DNA of 5,057 nucleotides from positions 1 to 5,057 of the forward strand of contig QKGW01000098.1 of the NCBI GenBank assembly GCA_003250275.1. Reading direction: 5' to 3'. This document shows positions 1 through 4,792 of the stretch, one piece after another. The stretch is from Alphaproteobacteria bacterium (GTDB lineage: Bacteria > Pseudomonadota > Alphaproteobacteria > Rhodospirillales > Rhodospirillaceae). Position 1 is the stretch's first letter. Each line of letters starts with the position of its first letter. The notes beneath the pieces are model-generated. The model saw only the letters and a list, made by a program, of their open reading frames with translations. It ran no database searches and had not been told where the DNA came from. The position numbers and the translations under genes were made by a program.

Positions 1-514
1 GTGCGTCGAAACCGGCGACACCGTCTATTTCAGCCTGATCTCGGGGCTCGATTCGGTGTGCGTCGACCGCCGCGAGGGCACCTATCCGATCAAGACCCTC
101 ACCCTCGCGGTGGGGGATCGCCGCCCCTTGGGCGTCGGCGCGGGTAGCCTCGCGCTGCTCGCCTTCCAGCCCGAGGGGGCGCGCGCCGCGATCGTCGCCG
201 AGGACGGCGAGCGGCGGCGCAAGTTCGGCATCGCGGACGATTTCGTCACCGGCGCGGTGGCGCGGGCGCGGGCGAGCGGTTACGCCCTCAACAACGGCTG
301 GCTGATTCCTGGGATGTCGGGCGTGGCGGTGCCGGTGCGGCGCGCCGACGGCCACGCGGTGGCGGCGCTTTCGGTCGCGGCGGTGACGACCCGGCTCGAG
401 GGCGAACGCCTCGAAACCGTGGTCGCCGCGCTCAATCGCGAGGCGGCGGAGATCGAACGCCTCGCCGCCGAGGTCCTCGAAACCCCGTTCGCGCGGCGCG
501 GCCCGCAGCGCTGA
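1..514 (+). CDS. IclR-family transcriptional regulator, C-terminal effector domain (5' truncated)
   Basis: The reading frame is open from base 2 to the TGA at 512-514, giving 170 residues with no start inside; the N-terminal winged helix-turn-helix lies beyond the window edge. The Met codon at 56 is internal, because the preceding codons (ETGDTVYFSLISGLDSV) already read as the family fold. The visible part is the small-molecule-binding IclR domain. It shows LGVGAGSLALLAF, then GYALNNGWLIPGMSGVAVPV followed by a DGHAVAALSVAA strand, and a C-terminal helix rich in Ala, Glu and Arg. IclR proteins are dimeric, cytoplasmic regulators, usually of catabolic operons, and often regulate adjacent genes. 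The next gene on the same strand, 64 bp on, is a RraA-like protein, a plausible but unproven target. The ligand cannot be told from sequence. Family call is firm; subfamily is unknown. Confidence 0.9.
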   Translation, partial: CVETGDTVYFSLISGLDSVCVDRREGTYPIKTLTLAVGDRRPLGVGAGSLALLAFQPEGARAAIVAEDGERRRKFGIADDFVTGAVARARASGYALNNGWLIPGMSGVAVPVRRADGHAVAALSVAAVTTRLEGERLETVVAALNREAAEIERLAAEVLETPFARRGPQR

Positions 515-523
515 CTTGCACCC

Positions 524-546
524 GCGCCGAACCCGGCGCAGACTTT
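524..546 (+). terminator. Possible intrinsic terminator after the IclR gene
   Basis: A perfect 6-bp GC stem (GCGCCG at 524-529, CGGCGC at 534-539) encloses the loop AACC. A short T run (TTT, 544-546) follows four bases later. It begins ten bases after the IclR stop codon. The U tract is poor, and such stems are common by chance at this GC content, so termination may be partial or absent and the downstream gene could still be co-transcribed. Confidence 0.3.
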
Positions 547-563
547 CCGCCTCACCGTCCGCT

Positions 564-568
564 GGGAG
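564..568 (+). promoter_or_regulatory. Ribosome binding site deciding the rraA-like start
   Basis: GGGAG lies 10 bases before the ATG at 579. The frame is open further upstream to a TTG at 516, but that extension encodes an Arg/Ser-rich stretch unlike the family and lies within two bases of the IclR stop. The ATG is therefore preferred. Confidence 0.6.
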
Positions 569-578
569 ATTTTCCGAA

Positions 579-1304
579 ATGGATCAAGCCGTCACGCCGA
601 TGCCGCAGGGCGCCGTCGAAACCCTCAAGTCGGTCACCACCGCCACCCTCACCACGATCCTGTTGAAGAAGGGCCTGCGCAACGTGTGGATGCGCGGCGC
701 CGCGCCCTGCGTCGGCATGGAGCCGGGCGAGCGCATCGTCGGGCGCGCCTTCACTCTGCGTTTCGTCCCCGCGCGCGAGGACCTCGCGACCCCGGCGTCG
801 TGGTCGTCGCCGATCTCGACCCGCGCCGCGATCGAGGCGATGCCCGACGGAGTGATCGCGGTGGTCGACGCGATGGGCGTCGCCGACGCCGGGATCTTCG
901 GCGACATCCTCTGCAGCCGGATGAAGAAGCGCGGCGTCGCCGCGCTGGTCACCGACGGCGCGCTGCGCGACATCGACGGCGTCGAGAAGAGCGGCCTCGC
1001 GGTGTGGTGCTCGGGCGTCGCCGCGCCGCCCTCGGTGGCGGGGCTGACCTTCGTCAACTGGCAGGAGCCGATCGGCTGCGGCGGCGTCGCGGTGTTCCCC
1101 AACGACGTGATCGTGGCGGATTCCGACGGCGCTGTGGTGATCCCGGCGGCGCTGCTCGACGAGGTGCTGGAACTCGCCCCCGAGCAGGAACGGATGGAGG
1201 CGTGGATCATGGAGGAAGTGGCCAAGGGTGTGCCGCTCCCCGGCCTCTATCCGATGAATGCCGAAACCAAGGCGCGCTACGAAGCCGACATGGCGAAGCG
1301 CTGA
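579..1304 (+). CDS. RraA-like protein (HMG/CHA aldolase superfamily)
   Basis: This is a 241-aa cytoplasmic protein of the RraA / 4-hydroxy-4-methyl-2-oxoglutarate (HMG) aldolase fold. The central segment has the family layout: FGDIL near residue 107, a KKRGVAALVTDGALRD run ending in the Arg130-Asp131 pair that corresponds to the conserved metal/substrate RD of class II pyruvate aldolases, then PIGCGGVAVFPNDVIVADSDGAVVIP (about 164-189). True RraA of enterobacteria is about 160 aa and inhibits RNase E. This protein is longer at both ends, matching the roughly 230-240-aa group often labelled 'ribonuclease activity regulator RraA' but more likely metabolic (aldolase or oxaloacetate decarboxylase type). 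An Asn (175) sits where many relatives have Gly in the PGD turn. It follows an IclR regulator on the same strand, which suggests catabolism of a hydroxy/keto acid. The substrate is not deducible. Confidence 0.85.
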   Translation: MDQAVTPMPQGAVETLKSVTTATLTTILLKKGLRNVWMRGAAPCVGMEPGERIVGRAFTLRFVPAREDLATPASWSSPISTRAAIEAMPDGVIAVVDAMGVADAGIFGDILCSRMKKRGVAALVTDGALRDIDGVEKSGLAVWCSGVAAPPSVAGLTFVNWQEPIGCGGVAVFPNDVIVADSDGAVVIPAALLDEVLELAPEQERMEAWIMEEVAKGVPLPGLYPMNAETKARYEADMAKR

Positions 1305-1308
1305 CCCC

Positions 1309-1342
1309 GGAAGGGCGGCGGCGTCAGCGCGCCGCCGCTTCC
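1309..1342. terminator. Convergent-end hairpin between rraA-like and GST genes
   Basis: A perfect 9-bp inverted repeat (GCGGCGGCG at 1315-1323, CGCCGCCGC at 1330-1338) has a 6-nt loop. It can be extended by GGAA (1309-1312) with TTCC (1339-1342) across a two-G bulge. An overlapping alternative is the 8-bp pair GCGCTGAC (1298-1305) / GTCAGCGC (1323-1330), which contains both stop codons. It sits between two convergent genes whose stops are 19 bp apart, the right place for a bidirectional terminator. Neither side has a U tract, so function is uncertain. Confidence 0.35.
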
Positions 1343-1986
1343 CGCGCCGCGATCTCGCGCGCCGCGCCGTCGCACCATTCGCGCATCGGCGCGTAGGCGA
1401 ACACCGCCTCGGCGTAGGCCTTGGCCACCGGCGGCAGCGCGACGCCGTAGGTCCGCAGGCGCGCGACCACCGGCGCGTAGAACGCATCCGCGATGCCGAA
1501 GCCGCCGAACAGGAACGGCCCGCCCAGGGGCTTCTCGGCGCGGCAGCCCTCCCAGATCGCGATCACCCGCGCGACGTCGGCGCGCGCCGCGTCGGAGAGG
1601 GTTTTCTCGTGGCGACCGCAGATGTCCATCGACATCTCGCCGCGCATCGCGGCAAAGCCCGAGTGCATCTCGGCGGCGATCGCGCGCGCCTTCGCCCGCT
1701 CCGCCGCGGCGTCGGGCCACAGCCCCGCCTCGGGGAACCGCTCGGCGACGTATTCCGAAATCGCGAGCGAATCCCACACCGCGAGGTCGCCGTCGTAGAG
1801 CACCGGCACATGCCCCGCGGGATTGACCGAAAGGAGATCGGCCTTGAGCCCGTCGCGGTAGACGCCCGGGCTCTTGAGCAGCGGGATCATCCGCTCCTCG
1901 AAGGGCGCGCCCGCCGCCTTCAGCACCAGCCAGGGCCGCAGCGACCACGACGAGAAGTTCTTGTCGCCGATGTAGAGGGTGAGCAT
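1324..1986 (-). CDS. Glutathione S-transferase family protein
   Basis: This is a 220-aa cytosolic GST-fold protein. The N-terminal thioredoxin-like domain (about 1-85) opens with LYIGDKNFSSWSLRPWL; the Ser cluster (12, 13, 15) is the likely thiol-activating region. It continues with NPAGHVPVL, containing the cis-proline (Pro61), and DSLAISEYV, the Asp72-Ser73 pair that binds the glutathione gamma-glutamyl group. The all-helical C-terminal domain carries FGIADAFYAPV with the conserved N-capping Asp167. The KNFSSWSLRPWL signature marks a common, poorly characterised bacterial GST group related to zeta/maleylacetoacetate-isomerase-like enzymes. Substrate is unknown; conjugation, isomerisation or peroxide reduction are all possible. 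The ATG at 1984-1986 has AAAGGA (1994-1999) 7 bases upstream. It is probably the second gene of a unit with the 67-aa gene just upstream (17-bp gap). Confidence 0.92.
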   Translation of the reverse strand: MLTLYIGDKNFSSWSLRPWLVLKAAGAPFEERMIPLLKSPGVYRDGLKADLLSVNPAGHVPVLYDGDLAVWDSLAISEYVAERFPEAGLWPDAAAERAKARAIAAEMHSGFAAMRGEMSMDICGRHEKTLSDAARADVARVIAIWEGCRAEKPLGGPFLFGGFGIADAFYAPVVARLRTYGVALPPVAKAYAEAVFAYAPMREWCDGAAREIAAREAAAR

Positions 1987-2003
1987 GGCAGCGTCCTTTC
2001 GGG

Positions 2004-2207
2004 TCAATCGTCCTCGATCATCGCGAACGCCGCCTGACGTTCGCCGGGCTTGAGCTTCATGAACGCGGCCCGCGCCTTCTTGATGTCGGCCTCGGCGCCG
2101 GTCTCGGCGGCGCGCTTCATCACCTGGGTGACGGCGTGGTCGCCGCCACGGATGAACGCCAGCGCCTTGGCGAGACGGCCGATCGCCTCGCGGTCGAAGG
2201 TTTCCAT
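2004..2207 (-). CDS. Small hypothetical protein (67 aa) upstream of GST
   Basis: I do not recognise this gene. It starts METFDREAIGRLAKAL and ends FAMIEDD. It lacks Cys, a signal peptide or a membrane segment, is rich in Ala, Lys, Arg and Glu, and looks largely helical, with a possible break at LKPGER. Support for it being real: an SD-like GGAAG (complement of 2214-2218) lies 6 bases before the ATG at 2205-2207; it ends 17 bp before the GST start on the same strand; and the frame fills the space between the divergent promoter region and the GST. The frame is open further upstream, but the extra residues would run into the aldo-keto reductase gene on the other strand and have no ribosome site I could see. 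It probably is co-transcribed with the GST. No function is proposed. Confidence 0.7.
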   Translation of the reverse strand: METFDREAIGRLAKALAFIRGGDHAVTQVMKRAAETGAEADIKKARAAFMKLKPGERQAAFAMIEDD

Positions 2208-2316
2208 GATTTGCTTCCGCAACTGTCGAGAATGACGCGAGTCTAGCCCTCGCCCTGCGCACTTGGCAAGACGGTGCTCGGGGCGCACCATGAGTGCCCT
2301 CAACGAGGAGGCGATC
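2208..2316. promoter_or_regulatory. Divergent promoter region between 67-aa/GST unit and aldo-keto reductase
   Basis: These 109 bp must carry promoters for both directions. A 9-bp dyad CTTGGCAAG (2262-2270) could supply a -35-like TTGGCA rightward (2263-2268) and TTGCCA leftward. Rightward, a weak -10 match CACCAT lies 17 bp on (2286-2291). Leftward, TAGACT is a 4/6 -10 match but at 19 bp spacing. A second dyad, GGTGC (2273-2277) and GCACC (2285-2289), could be an operator or hairpin. These are weak matches, and no named regulator can be assigned. Confidence 0.35.
2305..2311 (+). promoter_or_regulatory. Strong ribosome binding site deciding the aldo-keto reductase start
   Basis: GAGGAGG ends 5 bases before the ATG at 2317. 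An in-frame ATG at 2290 would add nine residues (MSALNEEAI) that this family lacks, and the Shine-Dalgarno itself would then fall inside the coding region. The start at 2317 is therefore chosen. Confidence 0.75.
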
Positions 2317-3288
2317 ATGGAATATGTGAAATTCGGCGCCACCGGGCTCGAAGTCTCGCGCATCTGTCTCGGCTGCATGACCTACGGCGTGCCCGAGCGC
2401 GGCACTCACCCGTGGACCCTCACCGAGGCGGAATCGCGGCCCCTGCTCAAGCGTGCGCTCGATCTCGGCATCACCTTCTGGGACACCGCCAACGTCTATT
2501 CGGACGGCACCTCGGAGGAGATCGTCGGCCGCGCCCTCAAGGACCTCGTCAACCGCGACGACATCGTCCTCGCGAGCAAGGTGTGCCAGCGCGTGCGCCC
2601 CGGCCCCAACGGCGCGGGCCTGTCGCGCAAGGCGATCATGCGCGAGATCGACGCCAGCCTGAAGCGCCTCGGCACCGACTACCTCGACCTCTACCAGATC
2701 CACCGCTGGGATTACGGCACCCCGCTCGAAGAGACCCTCGAAGCCCTGCACGACGTGGTCAAGGCGGGCAAGGCGCGCTACATCGGCGCATCGTCGATGC
2801 ACGCGTGGCAGTTCGCCCGCGCGGTCTACACCCAGCGGATGAACGGCTGGACCGAGTTCGTCAGTATGCAGAACCACGTCAACCTGCTCTACCGCGAGGA
2901 GGAGCGCGAGATGCTGCCGTTCTGCGCCGACGAGGGGATCGCGGTGATGCCGTGGAGCCCGCTCGCGCGCGGCCGCCTCGCCCGCGCGTGGGACGAGGCG
3001 ACCGAGCGCATCGCCACCGACGAGTTCGGCAAGACCCTCTACCAGCCCGGCGACAAGGCGATCGTCGACGCGGTCGGCAAGGTCGCGGCGGAGAAGTCGG
3101 TGCCGCGCGCGCAGGTGGCGCTCGCCTGGCTGCTGCACAAGGACCCGATCACCTGCCCGATCGTCGGCGCATCGAAGGCGCGCCACCTCGAGGACGCCGC
3201 CGCGGCGCTCGAAGTGGAGCTCACCCCCGAGGACATAGCCGCCCTCGAAACCCCCTACACCCCGCGAATGCCGGTGGGGTTCAAGTAG
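2317..3288 (+). CDS. yajO: Aldo-keto reductase, YajO-like
   Basis: This is a 323-aa cytosolic NAD(P)H-dependent oxidoreductase with a TIM-barrel fold, full length for the family. The catalytic tetrad is intact: Asp56 and Tyr61 (FWDTANVYSDG), Lys88 (ASKVCQR) and His129 (YQIHRWDYG). The family signatures LEETLEALHDVVKAGKARYIG and EREMLPFC...PWSPLARGRL, and the C-terminal coenzyme-binding IVGAS, follow in order. From memory, the N-terminal start (MEYVKFG), the RGTHPWTL segment, the long SSMHA stretch and the C-terminal VGFK closely resemble E. coli YajO, which has been linked to carbonyl reduction and to 1-deoxyxylulose 5-phosphate formation for thiamine. The native substrate here is unknown. 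It has its own ribosome site and a divergent promoter region upstream. The next gene carries a separate regulatory box, so this gene is probably not part of the nitrite/NO regulon. The symbol is by homology only. Confidence 0.93.
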   Translation: MEYVKFGATGLEVSRICLGCMTYGVPERGTHPWTLTEAESRPLLKRALDLGITFWDTANVYSDGTSEEIVGRALKDLVNRDDIVLASKVCQRVRPGPNGAGLSRKAIMREIDASLKRLGTDYLDLYQIHRWDYGTPLEETLEALHDVVKAGKARYIGASSMHAWQFARAVYTQRMNGWTEFVSMQNHVNLLYREEEREMLPFCADEGIAVMPWSPLARGRLARAWDEATERIATDEFGKTLYQPGDKAIVDAVGKVAAEKSVPRAQVALAWLLHKDPITCPIVGASKARHLEDAAAALEVELTPEDIAALETPYTPRMPVGFK

Positions 3289-3295
3289 CGGGAAC

Positions 3296-3309
3296 TTGCG
3301 CGAGCGCAA
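3296..3309. promoter_or_regulatory. NnrR/FNR-type box upstream of the DUF1858-SirB2 pair
   Basis: TTGCGCGAGCGCAA is a perfect dyad with arms TTGCG and CGCAA around a 4-bp spacer; the symmetry extends to 6-bp arms. It begins 7 bp after the aldo-keto reductase stop and is centred about 61 bp before the DUF1858 ATG. If it acts as a class II site (centre at -41.5), transcription would start near 3344, with a -10 at 3332-3337 reading GAGGAT (3/6 match), leaving a leader with the SD GAGGAG (3351-3356). The same arms and spacing occur before nirK. The likely binder is the Crp/Fnr protein encoded at 3982-4680. Confidence 0.75.
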
Positions 3310-3363
3310 CGACGCACGGCGCGCGGCGGGCGAGGATGCGGGAATTCCGCGAGGAGAACCGCC

Positions 3364-3576
3364 ATGCCCGCCGCCCCGATCACCGCCGAGGACGCCGTTC
3401 ACGAAGTGATGTCCGCCGACGCCGCGACGATCCCGGTGTTCATCCGCCACCGCCTGCTGTGCATCGGCTGCCCGGTGGGACCGTTCCACTCGATCCGCGA
3501 GGCCTGCCGCGCCCACGGCGCCGATCTCGACGCCGTGCTCGCCGACCTCGCGCGCGCCGCGCGGGAGACCCGATGA
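3364..3576 (+). CDS. DUF1858 redox-disulfide small protein (CxxC)
   Basis: This 70-aa protein is essentially one DUF1858 domain, the type found as the N-terminal part of ScdA/YtfE (RIC) iron-sulfur repair proteins and as stand-alone 'hybrid-cluster-associated disulfide' proteins. It shows the usual order: an N-terminal helix (AEDAVHEVM), a segment TIPVFIRHR, the pair Cys33-Ile-Gly-Cys36-Pro, then HSIREACRAHG and a helix to the end. Cys48 is a third cysteine. There is no signal peptide, so it is cytoplasmic. The SD GAGGAG (3351-3356) is 7 bases before the ATG. Its TGA overlaps the next ATG (ATGA at 3573-3576), implying translational coupling with SirB2. An NnrR-type box upstream and the nearby nnrR/nirK suggest a role under nitrite or NO stress. 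Its actual reaction (thiol redox, iron or cluster handling) is not established. Confidence 0.88.
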   Translation: MPAAPITAEDAVHEVMSADAATIPVFIRHRLLCIGCPVGPFHSIREACRAHGADLDAVLADLARAARETR

Positions 3577-3974
3577 GCGAATTCTATGCGGAGATCCGAT
3601 ACCTCCACGTCGCCGCGGTGATCGCCAGCGGCGCGCTCTTCTTCGTCCGCGGGCTGGCGCTGTTCGCGGGGTTCGGCTGGCCTCTCGCCGGACCGGCGCG
3701 CCGCCTCAGCCACGTCGTCGACACCATCCTGCTCGCCGCGGCGCTGATGCTCACCGTCGTCGTCGGGCAGTACCCGCTCGCCGACGCGTGGCTGACGGCG
3801 AAGGTGGCGCTGCTGGCCGTCTACGTCGGGCTCGGGGTCGCCGCGTTCTGGCGCGGGCGGACGCGCGCGGTGCGGATCGCCTGCTGGCTCCTCGCGCTCG
3901 CGGTCTACGGCTTCATCGTATCGGTCGCGCGCACGCACGACCCTCTCGGCGCGCTCGGCCCGTTCCTGCGCTGA
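3573..3974 (+). CDS. SirB2-family inner-membrane protein
   Basis: This 133-aa protein has four predicted membrane helices (about residues 10-32, 47-66, 74-93 and 98-119) and short loops, the normal size for SirB2. Signatures seen are the first-helix LHV with His12, the LSHVVDT segment with His47 and Asp50, QYPLADAWLTAK between helices 2 and 3, RGRTRAVR before helix 4, and VSVARTHDPL after it with His122. SirB2 was named from a Salmonella locus linked to invasion gene expression, but no biochemical function is settled. The conserved His in the membrane could bind a metal or heme; that is inference. The ATG overlaps the preceding stop by ATGA, so it depends on the DUF1858 gene for translation and on the upstream box for transcription. 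It converges on nnrR, with 7 bp between the stop codons. Confidence 0.9.
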   Translation: MSEFYAEIRYLHVAAVIASGALFFVRGLALFAGFGWPLAGPARRLSHVVDTILLAAALMLTVVVGQYPLADAWLTAKVALLAVYVGLGVAAFWRGRTRAVRIACWLLALAVYGFIVSVARTHDPLGALGPFLR

Positions 3975-3982
3975 GCCGCGCC
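3948..3982. terminator. Convergent-end hairpin between sirB2 and nnrR
   Basis: GGCGCG (3948-3953) pairs with CGCGCC (3977-3982), and CTC (3954-3956) with GAG (3973-3975), separated by one bulged C (3976). The stem can continue for three more weak pairs around a roughly 10-nt loop. It spans the sirB2 stop codon and just reaches the nnrR stop, so it could end both transcripts. Neither direction has a U tract, so the call rests on position and pairing only. Confidence 0.3.
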
Positions 3983-4680
3983 TACTCCCCCTCGGCGATC
4001 ACCACCAGCGCGTGGGGGTCGCGCACCGTCACCCGCTTGCGCCCGCCGGCGACGATCCCTTTCGCCTCCCACGCCGCCATCAGCCGGCTGACGGTGTGCA
4101 GCGTCGCCCCGGTCATCTCCGCGAGATCCTGCCGCGAGAGCGGAAAGTCGATGAGGATGCCGTCCTCGGTCTTGCGCCCCGCCTGCCGCACCAGCCGCAG
4201 CAGCGCGTGCGCGACGCGCCGCTCCACCGCCTCGGTGGAGAGTTCGCGGATGCGCACGTGGGCGTCCTGCAACCGCTGGCCGATGGTGGCGATGGCGTTG
4301 ACCGCGAGCGCCGGGCAGCGCGCGACGAGCACGTCCCATTCGCGCGACGGCCAGGCGAGCGCGAGACTGTCGCTCACCGCCGAAGCGGTGCCGGGAAAAT
4401 CCGGCCGCCGCACCGCGCGCGCGATGCCGAAGATCTCGCCGGGGTTGACGTGGCGCACCACCACCTGCTGGCCGTCGGCGCTGGTCTGCACCACCTTGAG
4501 CCGCCCGTGCAGCAGCGCGAAGAACGCGTCCGCCGGGTCGCCCTGGCGGAACACCGTCTCGCCCGCCGCGTAGCGGTGCGCCGACGCGTGCGCGAGCACC
4601 GCATCGGCGTCGGCGTCGCCGAGGTCGCGGAACATCGGCAGATCGTGAAGGACCGCGCGGTCCAGTCGTGTCGCCGTCAT
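3982..4680 (-). CDS. nnrR: Crp/Fnr-family regulator, NnrR type
   Basis: This is a 232-aa dimeric DNA-binding regulator. The beta-roll effector domain covers about 20-105 (GETVFRQGDPADAFFALLHGRLKV; GEIFGIA), the dimer helix about 113-145, and the winged helix about 150-225. The helix-turn-helix is LSRQDLAEMTG-ATLHTVSRLMAAWE, with recognition residues His195, Ser198 and Arg199. It contains a single Cys (122), so it cannot carry the four-Cys [4Fe-4S] cluster of oxygen-sensing FNR. This fits the NNR/NnrR/DNR group, which responds to nitric oxide and activates nitrite and NO reductase genes. The ATG at 4678-4680 has the SD AAGGGG (complement of 4686-4691) 5 bases upstream; an in-frame TTG at 4713 is less likely because it lies inside the inverted repeats. 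Divergent nirK and the boxes at 3296 and 4716 are its probable targets. NO sensing is inferred from family, not seen. Confidence 0.88.
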   Translation of the reverse strand: MTATRLDRAVLHDLPMFRDLGDADADAVLAHASAHRYAAGETVFRQGDPADAFFALLHGRLKVVQTSADGQQVVVRHVNPGEIFGIARAVRRPDFPGTASAVSDSLALAWPSREWDVLVARCPALAVNAIATIGQRLQDAHVRIRELSTEAVERRVAHALLRLVRQAGRKTEDGILIDFPLSRQDLAEMTGATLHTVSRLMAAWEAKGIVAGGRKRVTVRDPHALVVIAEGE

Positions 4681-4708
4681 GCCGTCCCCTTCTTTCGGAG
4701 GAATCGTC

Positions 4709-4720
4709 CGCAAGCTTGCG
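4709..4720. promoter_or_regulatory. Overlapping palindrome adjoining the nirK box
   Basis: CGCAAGCTTGCG is a perfect 12-bp palindrome whose right half (TTGCG, 4716-4720) is also the left arm of the nirK box. The region therefore carries three half-sites (4709-4713, 4716-4720, 4725-4729). A wider repeat, GGAATCG (4700-4706) with CGATTCC (4719-4725), surrounds it. The arrangement lies 29-40 bp before the nnrR start and could serve autoregulation. The half-site orientation and spacing differ from a normal Crp/Fnr site, so binding here is uncertain. Confidence 0.4.
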
Positions 4721-4729
4721 ATTCCGCAA
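4716..4729. promoter_or_regulatory. NnrR/FNR-type box in the nnrR-nirK intergenic region
   Basis: TTGCGATTCCGCAA has perfect TTGCG/CGCAA arms and a 4-bp spacer, identical in arms and spacing to the box at 3296-3309. Its centre is about 71 bp before the nirK ATG. A class II start would fall near 4764, with a leader of about 29 nt holding the SD AAGGA (4780-4784). I see no good -10 at the expected place (CTCACT, 4752-4757). Toward nnrR, the same geometry would put the start right at the ATG, so activation of nnrR through this site seems unlikely. Activation of nirK by NnrR-type proteins is well known in alphaproteobacteria. Confidence 0.8.
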
Positions 4730-4792
4730 AAACCGCCGCGCGAAAAGCGCGCTCACTGGTTCCACCGAAACCGTTACGGAAGGACCCAGGCA

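Noticed and set aside
2211..2222. TTGCTTCCGCAA, resembling an NnrR box before the 67-aa gene.
   Set aside because: The arms are only TTGC/GCAA and the halves are two bases closer than in the two good boxes. It also overlaps the Shine-Dalgarno of the 67-aa gene, so it is most likely chance.
1324..3516. A 730-codon open frame on the minus strand through GST and across the aldo-keto reductase gene.
   Set aside because: Only its last 220 codons (GST) look like a protein. The rest is antisense to the aldo-keto reductase and DUF1858 genes and is a product of high GC content, where stop codons are rare.
2274..3974. Apparent 566-codon fusion ending in SirB2.
   Set aside because: The upstream part is an out-of-frame reading of the aldo-keto reductase and DUF1858 genes. 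The SirB2 ATG at 3573 with its ATGA overlap explains the real gene.
4738..4750. GCGC-GAAAA-GCGC hairpin between the nirK box and the nirK start.
   Set aside because: A 4-bp GC stem is expected often by chance at this base composition, and its place suggests no specific role.
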